The notes under the pieces were generated by a model. That model was given only the letters and a program-made list of their open reading frames with translations. It was not told where the DNA came from and did not search any database. From Ignavibacteriaceae bacterium (GTDB taxonomy: Bacteria > Bacteroidota > Ignavibacteria > Ignavibacteriales > Ignavibacteriaceae): a DNA stretch of 14,848 bases. This document shows, in pieces, positions 1 to 6,670 of this stretch. A program made the position numbers and the translations under genes. The stretch covers positions 1 through 14,848 of the forward strand of contig JALHTS010000733.1 in the NCBI GenBank assembly GCA_022865965.1, given 5' to 3'. Every line of letters starts with the position of its first letter. The first letter of the stretch is position 1.

Positions 1-705
1 ATTAAAAAAGTTGAAGATGTAAATGATTTTATCTTTCATATAAAACTTCATCAGGATTTTACTCACAAAAGAAAATTTAATGAACAGAATATTAAAGCTG
101 TCCGGTACAATCTTGATTTACTAAAAAAAATGGAAAGACTTGGCGGATTACTCATTCAGTTTCCATATTCATATTCGTTTGATGGAACTTCTGTTTCATA
201 TATTCAAAGGCTGAAAGATATTTTTCCTGATATAAGCTGTTCTATTGAAGTTCGTCATTCAAGTTGGAAGAATAATCGGGTATACGAATTCTTTAAAGAA
301 AATGATTTAACATTTTGCACTATTGATCAGCCCCAAATTGGACAGGCAATTGAGTTTGATCCTATAATTACAAATGATAAAGCATACATCCGTTTTCACG
401 GAAGAAATGTTGAAGCGTGGAAAAAATCACTTTCTAACTTTGGCAAGCCACAGACTTATGAAGAGCAAAGTTCACGTTACTGTTATTTGTATTCTCCGGG
501 TGAGTTGATAGAGATTGTACAGAAAATAAAATCTATACAACAAAAAGTTAAAGAAGTGAATGTTATAATGAATAATCATCCACAAGGTGATGCAGTGGCA
601 AATGCTTTTGAGCTGATTCATCTGCTAGAAGAAAAGACAAAAGTTGAAATACCGACTACAATTGTAAAGGCTTATCCACGATTGGAAGAGATATTAGCTA
701 ATTAA
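1..705 (+). CDS. DUF72 family protein, 5' end outside the window
   Basis: The frame is open from base 1, so the gene starts upstream. The visible 234 residues are the C-terminal part of a DUF72 protein, a TIM-barrel family without a settled biochemical role, usually about 240-290 residues long. Visible family signatures are KLHQDFTH near residue 16, LIQFPYS near 50, EVRHSSW near 83, YIRFHGRN near 129, the RYCYLYSPGEL segment near 158 and the closing NNHPQGDAVANA segment near 190. An internal ATG at base 130 would cut away the first part of the barrel and is not the true start. The stop is followed by a run of A and then the left arm of the DUF559 element 18 bases downstream, so any native terminator may have been displaced. 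Family assignment is sure; function is not known. Confidence 0.9.
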   Translation: MKKVEDVNDFIFHIKLHQDFTHKRKFNEQNIKAVRYNLDLLKKMERLGGLLIQFPYSYSFDGTSVSYIQRLKDIFPDISCSIEVRHSSWKNNRVYEFFKENDLTFCTIDQPQIGQAIEFDPIITNDKAYIRFHGRNVEAWKKSLSNFGKPQTYEEQSSRYCYLYSPGELIEIVQKIKSIQQKVKEVNVIMNNHPQGDAVANAFELIHLLEEKTKVEIPTTIVKAYPRLEEILAN

Positions 706-723
706 AAAATATAAATTTAAAAA

Positions 724-769
724 AATCCCCTCCTCAATGAGGAGGGGTGGCACGAAGTGCCGGGGTGGT
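724..769 (+). repeat. Left arm of DUF559 cassette: double hairpin
   Basis: Hairpin 1 pairs CCCCTCCTC (727-735) with GAGGAGGGG (739-747) around loop AAT. Hairpin 2 pairs GGCAC (749-753) with GTGCC (757-761) around loop GAA. Hairpin 2 is bracketed by two direct copies of GGGGTGG (744-750 and 762-768). On the minus strand, hairpin 1 is followed by a run of seven T, which makes it look like an intrinsic terminator for leftward transcripts, although no leftward gene ends here. Confidence 0.8.
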
Positions 770-775
770 GATATT

Positions 776-1150
776 ATGGCTATGAAGAACAACAAAAAAA
801 TATTCAACAAAAAAGAGTGGATGTCTAGAAGAAAAGAACTAAGAAACAACTCAACGTACACAGAAATTTTCTTCTGGCAGCAAGTTAAAAGCAAACAGCT
901 TGAAGGAAGAAAATTTAGAAGACAGACGAGTATTGGTTCTTATGTGGTTGATTTTTATTGTCCGGAAGAAAAACTTGTAGTTGAACTCGATGGGGAAGTT
1001 CATTTTAATGAGGAAGTAATTAAGTTTGATCAGAAGAGGACAGAATACCTGGAGTCATTAGGATTAAAAGTTATTGGATTTGAAAATAATGAGGTGCTTA
1101 AGAATACAGAATATGTGTTGAGTAAAATAAAAGAATATTTTAATAAGTAA
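776..1150 (+). CDS. DUF559 (Vsr-like, PD-(D/E)XK-type) endonuclease-domain protein
   Basis: A 124-residue protein that is essentially one DUF559 domain, a fold related to Vsr and other PD-(D/E)XK nucleases. Visible landmarks are E30 in the first helix (YTEIFFW), the basic KFRRQ strand (46-50), the IGSYVVDFYC strand with D59, the VVELDG strand with E70 and D72, H76 shortly after, and the closing GLKVIGFENNEVLKN segment. All putative catalytic positions are present, so the gene looks intact. The frame stays open upstream to an ATG at 737, but those codons lie inside the left-arm hairpins. The ATG at 776 sits just after the arm, whose GGTGGTG may act as a weak ribosome site. Family assignment is strong; substrate and role are unknown. 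It lies in its own cassette between a DUF72 gene and dinB. Confidence 0.88.
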   Translation: MAMKNNKKIFNKKEWMSRRKELRNNSTYTEIFFWQQVKSKQLEGRKFRRQTSIGSYVVDFYCPEEKLVVELDGEVHFNEEVIKFDQKRTEYLESLGLKVIGFENNEVLKNTEYVLSKIKEYFNK

Positions 1151-1155
1151 ACTTA

Positions 1156-1209
1156 ACCACCCCGTCTTCCGCTTTGCGGAATCCACCCCTCCTTAAAAAG
1201 GAGGGGATT
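1156..1209 (-). repeat. Right arm of DUF559 cassette: double hairpin, terminator-like
   Basis: This is the inverted counterpart of the left arm. Hairpin 2 pairs TTCCGC (1167-1172) with GCGGAA (1176-1181) around TTT. Hairpin 1 pairs CCCCTCCTT (1186-1194) with AAGGAGGGG (1198-1206) around AAA. CCACCCC (the complement of GGGGTGG) stands on both sides of hairpin 2, at 1157-1163 and 1183-1189. On the plus strand hairpin 1 is followed by ATTATTTCTT, a weak T-rich tail that could end the DUF559 transcript before dinB. Confidence 0.8.
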
Positions 1210-1234
1210 ATTTCTTAGAAGTTAAATCATAATT

Positions 1235-2425
1235 ATGCGTACAATTTTTCACTTAGATCTTGATGCATTCTTTGTTTCTGTAGAGAGAATTCTCGATCCT
1301 AAACTTAACGGTAAACCAGTAATTGTTGGCGGTGATCCAAAATACGGAAGGGGAGTGGTGGCTGCCTGTTCTTATGAAGCTCGTAAATATGGATTACATT
1401 CTGCTATGCCGATAAGGACAGCTAACAAACTTTGTCCACACGGAATTTATATGCATGGGCATGGCAATGAATACACTCATTTTTCCAAAGCTGTAAAAAA
1501 TATTTTAGAACAATATGCTCCTCTCATCGAACAAGCATCCATTGATGAATATTATCTTGATATGACCGGAACTCAACGAATGTATGGTTCAATGTTTGCA
1601 TTTGCTTCACATATTCAAAAAAAGATTTGGGATAGCCCTGGATTGCCTTGTTCAATCGGAATTGGTAGTAATAAAACCATTGCAAAGATTGGCTCTGATT
1701 GTATGAAGCCAACCGGTATAACTTACATTCTTCCGGGAATGGAAAAAGAATTTCTTGCACCAATGCCTGTTGAAACAATTCCCGGTGTTGGAAAAGTTAT
1801 GAAACAAAGTTTGAATGCAAGAGGAATTTATCTAATTGGTGACATAACAAAACTTCCATCTGATTATTTCTCTGTTGCATTTGGTAAATATGGAGTCGAT
1901 CTCTGGCGAAAAGCTTGCGGTGAAGGAACTGAATATCTTACTATTCAACGAACAAGAAAAAGTATTTCACGAGAAAATACTTTTGGGAATGATGTAACAA
2001 GTGAAGAAGAACTTAAAAACAATTTGTTTTATCTGACCGGAAAAGTTTGCCAGAGTTTAAGAAATAAAGGATGGGAAGCTGCTACAGTTGATATAAAATT
2101 ACGTTACACTGATTTCCAAACATTAACCCGTGCTAAAACAATAAAGCCAACTGATGATGATAAAATTATTTTTGAAACTGCCTGGAGCTTAATGAAAAAA
2201 GCACGCACACGAAGAGTTGGTATTAGATTAATTGGTATTGGCGTCACAAACTTTTCTCCTCTTAATGAACAGGAATATTTATTTGAAGACTACGAAGTAA
2301 AGAGAAAAAAAATGCTAAGAGCAGTTACACGTATCCGTGATAAGTTTGGATATAATTCATTACAGATTGGAAGTGCAAAGTTGGAAAAGGAGGTCGGGAA
2401 ACAAGAAAATTATTTTCAAATGTAA
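1235..2425 (+). CDS. dinB: DNA polymerase IV (Y-family translesion polymerase)
   Basis: A full-length 396-residue Y-family polymerase that copies past damaged or mispaired template bases at low fidelity. The catalytic carboxylates are D8 in the FHLDLDAFF motif and D104/E105 in SIDEYYLD. F13 sits at the steric-gate position that excludes ribonucleotides. The palm motif CSIGIGSNKTIAKIGSD, the helix-hairpin-helix IPGVGK (near 183-188) and the little-finger domain (about 240-350) are all present. The ATG is preceded by an in-frame stop at 1223, so the start is fixed, but the ribosome site is weak (AGAAG). The DUF559 cassette ends only 25 bases upstream, so the cassette either supplies the promoter or has replaced the original one. 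No SOS-box-like palindrome was recognised. The C-terminus has no clear beta-clamp motif that I can name with confidence. Confidence 0.96.
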   Translation: MRTIFHLDLDAFFVSVERILDPKLNGKPVIVGGDPKYGRGVVAACSYEARKYGLHSAMPIRTANKLCPHGIYMHGHGNEYTHFSKAVKNILEQYAPLIEQASIDEYYLDMTGTQRMYGSMFAFASHIQKKIWDSPGLPCSIGIGSNKTIAKIGSDCMKPTGITYILPGMEKEFLAPMPVETIPGVGKVMKQSLNARGIYLIGDITKLPSDYFSVAFGKYGVDLWRKACGEGTEYLTIQRTRKSISRENTFGNDVTSEEELKNNLFYLTGKVCQSLRNKGWEAATVDIKLRYTDFQTLTRAKTIKPTDDDKIIFETAWSLMKKARTRRVGIRLIGIGVTNFSPLNEQEYLFEDYEVKRKKMLRAVTRIRDKFGYNSLQIGSAKLEKEVGKQENYFQM

Positions 2426-2455
2426 TTACTATTGGGACGGTTTTAAAAGTTTCAA

Positions 2456-2542
2456 TTTTACTGTTATTCCCGCGTAGGCGGGAATCTAAAACCTATAAAT
2501 AAAATAGATTCCCACTTTCGTGGGAATGACAAACAGGTAAAA
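2456..2542. repeat. Inverted pair of small palindromes (REPIN/BIME-like) between convergent genes
   Basis: Two hairpins face each other. The first pairs ATTCCCGC (2466-2473) with GCGGGAAT (2478-2485) around GTAG. The second pairs ATTCCCAC (2508-2515) with GTGGGAAT (2520-2527) around TTTC. The stems differ by a paired change. Each unit ends in GGGAATCTA toward the centre, and the outer flanks TTTTAC / GTAAAA and CTGTT / AACAG are also inverted. It lies between the ends of dinB and the HIT gene and could stop transcription from both sides, though neither hairpin has a proper T-tract. Confidence 0.75.
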
Positions 2543-2577
2543 CTTAGTTTAAGATAGCCTCTTAAGAATGGAGCTTA

Positions 2578-2922
2578 TTAACCCGGTGGCCAATTCATTT
2601 TTCTACCGGCAAGAAGATGTAAATGTAAATGATAAACTTCCTGTCCGCCGTTATCACCGCAATTAAAAACTAATCTGAATCCATCATCCGCAATGGATAA
2701 ATCTCTGGCAATTTTATTAGCAGCATCGATCATTTCACCAAGTAAAGCAGCATGTTCACTTCCTTTAATATCAGTTACTTTTGGTATTTCAATTTTAGGA
2801 ATGATAAGAACGTGAACTGGGGCCTGAGGTCTGATATCATTAAATGCAAGCACTGTATCAGATTCATAAACAATATCGGCAGGGATTTCTTTATTTATTA
2901 TTTTAGAAAAGATAGTTGACAT
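2578..2922 (-). CDS. HIT-family (HinT-like) nucleotide-binding hydrolase
   Basis: A 114-residue protein close to the usual HinT length. It carries the histidine-triad motif YHLHLHLL near the C-terminus, preceded by the NCGDNGGQEVYH segment typical of the Hint branch. Family members hydrolyse AMP-lysine or related purine nucleoside phosphoramidates in the cytoplasm. The ATG at 2922 shares its A with the TGA stop of the response-regulator gene (TGATG). A strong AAGGAGGA site (2926-2933) lies inside the last codons of that upstream gene, so translation is probably coupled. A TTG one codon earlier is too close to the Shine-Dalgarno to be the start. The expected GGR after the triad appears as AGR, a minor change. 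Confidence 0.93.
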   Translation of the reverse strand: MSTIFSKIINKEIPADIVYESDTVLAFNDIRPQAPVHVLIIPKIEIPKVTDIKGSEHAALLGEMIDAANKIARDLSIADDGFRLVFNCGDNGGQEVYHLHLHLLAGRKMNWPPG

Positions 2923-4277
2923 CAATCCTCCTTTTCTATTTCATACTTTTTCATTTTATTATAAAGATGACTGCGTTGAATATCAAGCATTTCAGCAGTC
3001 TTACTGATATTCCAATCATTTTCACGAAGCTGTTTTAAGATAAAAGCCTTCTCTGCTTTCTCTTTAAATTCCTGGAATGAATTACTTGTATCAATCAGAT
3101 CATCAATTGAAGCCTGTCCGATTGAATAAAGAAACTCAATATCTTTTTTAGCAATTTCTCTTTTATCAACCAGAATTATAATTCGTTCGATGGCATTTCT
3201 AAGTTCGCGAACATTACCGCTCCATTGCAAAGTTTGTAAAAACTTCATTGCATCTTCAGTGAACTTAATCTGTGGTTTTTTGTGCTTACTTGTAATGTCA
3301 ATTACAAAATGTTCAACAAGAATGGGAATATCTTCTATTTTTTCACGCAAAGGCGGAAGTTGAACGGGAATGACATTTAATCTATGATATAGATCTTCTC
3401 TGAATGTTCCTTTTTCAATTTCCTCTTTGAGATTCTTGTTCGTTGCCGAGACTATCCTAACATCTACCTCAATCTTCTTGCCACCACCGACTCTTTCAAT
3501 TTTTCCATCTTCAATTGCGCGCAATACTTTTGCTTGTGCCTGGGGGCTCATATCACCAACCTCATCCAAAAATATTGTTCCCTTATCTGCAAGTTCAAAT
3601 CTCCCAATACGCTGAGAGACTGCACCTGTAAACGATCCTTTCTCGTGTCCGAATAATTCAGATTCAATTAGTTCATTGGGAATTGCTGCACAATTTACTT
3701 CTACAAAAGGTTTATCCTTTCTTAAACTCTTATTGTGAATAGCTCGAGCTACCAGTTCTTTTCCGGTTCCGTTTTCTCCGGTTATCAATACTCTCGTATC
3801 AAGTGGTGCAACACGTTCAATTATTTCATGAACCTGGAGCATTGCTTTGCTTCTACCAAGAATTTCTCCGGTGCCTAGTAATGATTTTTTTATTTCTTTA
3901 TTTTCAAGTAGAAGGTTTGCCTGTTCAACAGCGTTTCTTACACTGATTACAAGCTTCTCACGGTCAATTGGTTTTTCAATAAAGTCGAAAGCTCCCAACT
4001 TCGTTGCTTTAATTGCATTTTCTAAACTGCCATGTGCTGAAATTATTATAACGGAAATTTCTGGTTTAACATCTTTTACTTTTTTAAGAACTTCAAAGCC
4101 ATTCATTTCTGGCATTTGAATGTCAAGAAGTAAAGCAGAATATTCTCCGACACTAATTTTTTCGAGTCCCTCTAATGCACTTGTAGTATATTGCGGCTGA
4201 TACCCTTCATAATCGAGTATCATTTTAATGCTTTCGCAAATTTCCTTTTCGTCGTCTATAATTAATATTGATTTCAT
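2922..4277 (-). CDS. Sigma-54-dependent response regulator (NtrC/AtoC type)
   Basis: A 451-residue three-domain activator. The receiver domain (1-120) has the acidic pocket D8/D9, phospho-acceptor D52, S80 and K102. The AAA+ domain (about 138-375) has Walker A GENGTGK (167-173), the sigma-54-contact loop GSFTGA (214-219, where GAFTGA is commonest) and Walker B IFLDE (235-239). The C-terminal Fis-type helix-turn-helix (about 420-445) contains NISKTAEMLDIQRSHLY. It should drive sigma-54 promoters after phosphorylation, but no sensor kinase is in the window. The start overlaps the stop of the upstream exported-protein gene by ATGA, and its own stop overlaps the HIT start, so the three form a tightly coupled block. 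Domain calls are certain; targets are unknown. Confidence 0.96.
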   Translation of the reverse strand: MKSILIIDDEKEICESIKMILDYEGYQPQYTTSALEGLEKISVGEYSALLLDIQMPEMNGFEVLKKVKDVKPEISVIIISAHGSLENAIKATKLGAFDFIEKPIDREKLVISVRNAVEQANLLLENKEIKKSLLGTGEILGRSKAMLQVHEIIERVAPLDTRVLITGENGTGKELVARAIHNKSLRKDKPFVEVNCAAIPNELIESELFGHEKGSFTGAVSQRIGRFELADKGTIFLDEVGDMSPQAQAKVLRAIEDGKIERVGGGKKIEVDVRIVSATNKNLKEEIEKGTFREDLYHRLNVIPVQLPPLREKIEDIPILVEHFVIDITSKHKKPQIKFTEDAMKFLQTLQWSGNVRELRNAIERIIILVDKREIAKKDIEFLYSIGQASIDDLIDTSNSFQEFKEKAEKAFILKQLRENDWNISKTAEMLDIQRSHLYNKMKKYEIEKED

Positions 4278-4918
4278 AAAGTGATTCTGATATATCTAAG
4301 TGATCGTAATAAAAATATTTGTGATGGTAAAATGCATTTGTCTTTTTTTAATAGTCTACCGAACAATCTCCCATATTTATTTACATCAAGATCCCGAAGA
4401 TTGACAGAAGACTGAACTTTAAAACTTTCTTCAAAAGCTTCTACAAAATAACCAATTAGCTTTCCTAAATCAAAGAACCTGGATTCGTATGAAAGGAAGG
4501 CGCTGCCGAAAAAATGTGCAAGTTTATCCTTATCGCCATATTTATTTTGTGGTGTATCGAGAAAAAGATAACGCGGAAGATTTTCGTTTTTCTTTAAGAA
4601 AATTTCTTCATCTGCAGAAATAAGAGGATAGTAGACAAGGGACTTAATTATCGGCAGTTGAATAGGAACTTCACTATACGGGACTGTTGCAAGCATTAGT
4701 GCAAGTAATGACTCTGAGTAATTAAATTCTGTATATTGAAGAGCCTGAATATAAATTGAATCTGTTGCTGCTAAATCACCAATTTCATTTGCAAGATTGA
4801 TGAATTGTTCTGAGGCTATATATTCCGAAATATGATTTACAGCTTTGGATAGTCTGCTTTGCTGGGGGAAAGAATAGTTAGCTATGACTATTAAGATTAA
4901 AAGGATGGAAGATTTCAT
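4274..4918 (-). CDS. Exported protein with VanZ/DUF2279-like C-terminal pattern
   Basis: A 214-residue protein that starts with a short basic N-terminus and a hydrophobic stretch (about 4-16, ending near FPQQ), consistent with a Sec signal peptide or anchor. I do not recognise residues 20-125. Residues 128-190 contain the pattern GDKDKLAHFF (D131, K132, H135), then EAFEESFK (E160, E163, E164), then RDLDVNKYGRLFG (R175, D176, D178, N180, G183, G187). This spacing resembles VanZ and DUF2279-type proteins, where D/H, E and D-N-G positions are conserved. The family link is an inference from the pattern. The ATGA overlap with the response regulator suggests the two work together or need fixed ratios. 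The gene begins 11 bases after the carboxyltransferase stop and has no clear ribosome site. Confidence 0.6.
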   Translation of the reverse strand: MKSSILLILIVIANYSFPQQSRLSKAVNHISEYIASEQFINLANEIGDLAATDSIYIQALQYTEFNYSESLLALMLATVPYSEVPIQLPIIKSLVYYPLISADEEIFLKKNENLPRYLFLDTPQNKYGDKDKLAHFFGSAFLSYESRFFDLGKLIGYFVEAFEESFKVQSSVNLRDLDVNKYGRLFGRLLKKDKCILPSQIFLLRSLRYIRITL

Positions 4919-4929
4919 TTAAAGAAATA

Positions 4930-6585
4930 TTATGTCTGTATCACACCAGGATTAAATTTCAGTATCTCCGGATTATTATTCACAACTTCCAGGCACATCG
5001 AAATCCACTCTCGGGTTTGTGATGGATCTATTATTTCATCAATCCATAATCTTGCGGCAGCGTAAAGAGGAGTACTTTTTTCATTGTAAGATTTTAAGAT
5101 ATCATTAAGCAATTTCTTTTTATCCTCATCACCAAATTTGTGTCCGCTTTTTTCTTCCTGCTTAAGTTTGATATCAAGTAAAACACTGCCTGCCTGGTTT
5201 CCTCCCATCACGGAAATTTTTGCATTTGGATAAGCAAAGATAAATCTTGGATCATAAGCTTTGCCGCACATAGCATAATTTCCGGCACCAAAACTATTCC
5301 CAACAATAATTGTAATCTTTGGAACAACAGAATTTGCAACAGCATTAACCATCTTAGCACCGTCTTTGATGATTCCACCGTGTTCAGCTTTACTGCCAAC
5401 CATAAATCCGGTTACATCTTGTAAAAAGAACAGCGGAATTTTTTTCTGGTTACAGTTCATTATAAATCTTGTTGCTTTATCCGAAGAATCAGAATAAATA
5501 ACTCCGCCAACCTGCATTTCACCTTGTTCAGTTTTTACAACACTTCTTTGATTGGCAACAATCCCAACCGCCCATCCGTCAATGCGTGCGTATGCAGTTA
5601 TTAAAGTCTTTCCATAACCTGCTTTGTATTCATCAATCTCCGAATCATCAACTATTCTTGAAAGAACATCATAAGTATCATAAGGTTTGATAGTGTCCTC
5701 AGGAAGTAAACCAAAAATTTCTTTTGGTGAAAACTTTGGCGGCTTACTCTCAATTCTGTCAAATCCTGCTGTTTCATTTCTTCCGAACTTTGAAACTAAA
5801 CTTCTTATCTGTGCAATGCATTCTTCATCATTTTTCATAATGTAATCAGTTACACCGGAAATATTAGATTGAACTTTTGCACCGCCGAGTGCTTCATTAT
5901 CTATTACTTCACCGATAGCGGCACGAACTAAATGAGCTCCGGCAAGAAAAACCGATCCTTCACCTTCAACAATTAACGCTTCATCCGACATAATTGGAAG
6001 ATAAGCGCCACCAGCTACACAAGGACCCATTATTGCAGCAATTTGTGGAATACCCATTGAAGACATTTTCGCATTATTTCGAAAAATTCTTCCAAAATGT
6101 TCTTTATCGGGAAAAATATCATCTTGCAAAGGAAGAAAAACTCCGGCACTATCAACCAGATAAATAATAGGAAGTCTGTTTTCCATTGCTATTTCCTGGG
6201 CACGCAAATTCTTTTTTGCAGTTATAGGAAACCACGCACCGGCTTTTACCGTTGCATCATTAGCAACAATAACACAATCTCTTCCATGAATTTTTCCTAT
6301 TCCATAAATTGTTCCTGATGAAGGAGCACCGCCATATTCTTCGTACATCCCATAGGCTGCAAATGTGCTTAGTTCAAAAAACTTTTTTGGATCATCTACA
6401 AGAAGATTTATTCTATCACGGGCAGTAAGTTTCCCTTTAGCTTTGTGCTTTTCAATGGATTTCTTTCCGCCGCCTTCTTTAACTTTTTCTTTGACAGCCT
6501 CAAGTTTGCGGAGAAGTTCTTTTTGGTAATCTTCCTTTTTAAGAAAAGATTCATTCTCTTTTTTTTGTGATCCGATAGGTTTCAT
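4930..6585 (-). CDS. Acyl-CoA carboxylase, carboxyltransferase (beta) subunit, methylcrotonyl-type
   Basis: A 551-residue biotin-dependent carboxyltransferase that moves CO2 from carboxybiotin to an acyl-CoA. Both crotonase-like halves are present, with oxyanion-hole segments GPCVAGGAY (187-195) and GNSFGAGNY (429-437). Segments such as IVANDATVKAG, IYLVDSAG, FPDKEHFGRIF, LQDVTGFMVG and the KISVMGGNQA block match the methylcrotonyl-CoA carboxylase beta branch rather than propionyl-CoA carboxylase beta. The partner biotin carboxylase/carrier subunit is not in the window. The neighbouring acyl-CoA dehydrogenase and meaB point to branched- or odd-chain acyl-CoA breakdown. The start is ambiguous: the ATG at 6585 was chosen, but a TTG at 6600 in the same frame adds five residues and neither has a good ribosome site. 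Substrate is inferred from motif similarity. Confidence 0.92.
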   Translation of the reverse strand: MKPIGSQKKENESFLKKEDYQKELLRKLEAVKEKVKEGGGKKSIEKHKAKGKLTARDRINLLVDDPKKFFELSTFAAYGMYEEYGGAPSSGTIYGIGKIHGRDCVIVANDATVKAGAWFPITAKKNLRAQEIAMENRLPIIYLVDSAGVFLPLQDDIFPDKEHFGRIFRNNAKMSSMGIPQIAAIMGPCVAGGAYLPIMSDEALIVEGEGSVFLAGAHLVRAAIGEVIDNEALGGAKVQSNISGVTDYIMKNDEECIAQIRSLVSKFGRNETAGFDRIESKPPKFSPKEIFGLLPEDTIKPYDTYDVLSRIVDDSEIDEYKAGYGKTLITAYARIDGWAVGIVANQRSVVKTEQGEMQVGGVIYSDSSDKATRFIMNCNQKKIPLFFLQDVTGFMVGSKAEHGGIIKDGAKMVNAVANSVVPKITIIVGNSFGAGNYAMCGKAYDPRFIFAYPNAKISVMGGNQAGSVLLDIKLKQEEKSGHKFGDEDKKKLLNDILKSYNEKSTPLYAAARLWIDEIIDPSQTREWISMCLEVVNNNPEILKFNPGVIQT

Positions 6586-6602
6586 ATTAATAATTTTCAA
6601 AT

Positions 6603-6654
6603 TGTCATTCCAGCGAAAGCTTGCTAACCGGCACGCAGGTTCGTTGGAATAACG
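6603..6654. repeat. Degenerate palindromic repeat upstream of the carboxyltransferase gene
   Basis: ATTCCAGCGAA (6607-6617) pairs with TTCGTTGGAAT (6640-6650) with one G-T wobble, and inner bases around CTTGC / GCAGG extend the stem. The outer GTCATTCC / GGAATAAC resembles the ends of the repeats at 2456-2542 and 7847-7908. It fills almost the whole gap between the acyl-CoA dehydrogenase stop and the carboxyltransferase start, so it would form a hairpin in a joint transcript. Confidence 0.65.
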
Positions 6655-6670
6655 ATTAATAAATTTCTTT

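Larger units (their letters stand above)
724..1209 (+). mobile_element. Compact DUF559 nuclease cassette bounded by inverted double-hairpin arms
   Basis: A 486-bp unit made of one nuclease gene between two inverted arms. Read outward to inward, each arm has the same order: AATCCCCTCC, a 9-bp stem with a 3-base loop, GGGGTGG, a second 5- or 6-bp stem with a 3-base loop, and CGGGGTGGT. The arms are strikingly GC-rich in an AT-rich setting. The layout recalls REP palindromes flanking a RAYT gene, but the enclosed gene is a PD-(D/E)XK-like DUF559 protein and not an HUH transposase. No target-site duplication is visible. That the unit moves, or that the nuclease acts on its arms, is inference; the paired structured arms are seen directly. 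Confidence 0.6.

Noticed and set aside
694..894. Minus-strand reading frame across the left arm and the start of the DUF559 gene
   Set aside because: It is a shadow of the arm and of the real gene on the other strand, with no family pattern and no ribosome site.
724..1209. Target-site duplication around the DUF559 cassette
   Set aside because: The bases just outside the two arms (AAAAA on the left, ATTTC on the right) do not form a direct repeat.
724..1209. IS200/IS605 or RAYT element
   Set aside because: The enclosed protein has no HUH motif or Y1 catalytic tyrosine context; its motifs are those of DUF559.
1210..1234. SOS (LexA) box upstream of dinB
   Set aside because: No convincing palindrome is present in the short gap or in the cassette arm.
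2456..2542. CRISPR repeats
   Set aside because: There are only two facing palindromes with no regular spacers and no cas genes.
2923..2925. TTG as start of the HIT gene
   Set aside because: It is only one or two bases from the AAGGAGGA site; the ATG next to it has workable spacing and overlaps the upstream stop.
4930..6585. Propionyl-CoA carboxylase beta subunit
   Set aside because: The second-half motifs (LQDVTGFMVG, GNSFGAGNY, SVMGGNQA) follow the methylcrotonyl type, despite meaB being nearby.
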